Positions 13,991 through 14,024 of a stretch of DNA of 14,024 nucleotides are shown here, piece by piece; position 1 is the first letter of the stretch, and each line of letters starts with the position of its first letter. A program made the translations under genes and the position numbers. Origin of the DNA: Prevotella sp. (GTDB lineage: Bacteria; Bacteroidota; Bacteroidia; Bacteroidales; Bacteroidaceae); assembly GCA_022511055.1 (NCBI GenBank), contig JAFLSH010000039.1:1-14024 (forward strand), read 5' to 3'. The notes under the pieces are model-generated. The model did no database searches. It was not told the DNA's origin and was given only the letters and a program-made list of their open reading frames with translations.

Positions 13991-14024
13991 GAGCGCCCCA
14001 AAATTCTTGGGGCGCTCTTTTTTT
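13991..14024 (+). terminator. Strong intrinsic terminator after the repeat-protein gene
   Basis: GAGCGCCCCAA (13991-14001) pairs perfectly with TTGGGGCGCTC (14007-14017) around a 5-nt AATTC loop. It is followed by at least seven T running to the window edge. It lies 26 nt after the stop codon. This is a classical rho-independent terminator. Confidence 0.95.

Overview
The window looks like the chromosome of a gut- or mouth-type Bacteroidales bacterium, most likely Prevotellaceae-like, with fairly GC-rich genes. Three things point there. Several genes are preceded by the Bacteroidota sigma factor's -7 element (TAnnTTTG), and two of these have a -33 TTG/TTTG exactly 19 bp upstream. Shine-Dalgarno sequences are absent. 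The protein families are typical of Bacteroidales: a DUF3332 lipoprotein, GH95, DUF2264, heparinase II/III, an HhH/beta-barrel protein, and a secreted repeat protein ending in a YDLSGRKV...KGVYI tail. No RNA genes, mobile elements, CRISPR arrays or integration signs were found, and no gene-free stretch exceeds 300 bases.

Layout. (1) 1-738: a promoter, a structured leader and a small DUF3332 lipoprotein. (2) 763-6465: a compact polysaccharide-degrading island. A DUF2264 glycosidase-like protein and a heparinase II/III-family lyase form a translationally coupled minus-strand operon, divergent from a GH95 enzyme on the plus strand. All three have signal peptides, so they probably act in sequence in the periplasm on an acidic, branched glycan. 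No SusC/SusD pair, sulfatase or regulator is inside the window. (3) 6486-9308: a minus-strand pair, a pyridoxamine-kinase-like gene followed by an outer-membrane beta-barrel protein with an N-terminal helix-hairpin-helix module. (4) 9384-11264: an SF1B (UPF1/IGHMBP2-type) helicase, divergent from the kinase across 75 bp in which both -7 elements lie only 7-8 nt from the start codons. (5) 11439-13964: an 841-aa secreted protein of five DUF4859-like repeats with a C-terminal sorting-type tail, driven by a strong promoter and closed by a strong intrinsic terminator at the window edge.

The points most worth a second look are G7/G8 homopolymer tracts inside the two predicted cell-surface genes (possible slippage sites), GH95 active-site features that suggest alpha-L-galactosidase rather than alpha-L-fucosidase specificity, the near-leaderless divergent promoters, the recent internal duplication in the repeat protein, and the unusual HhH/beta-barrel architecture. 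I see no clear multi-gene defence or mobile system.
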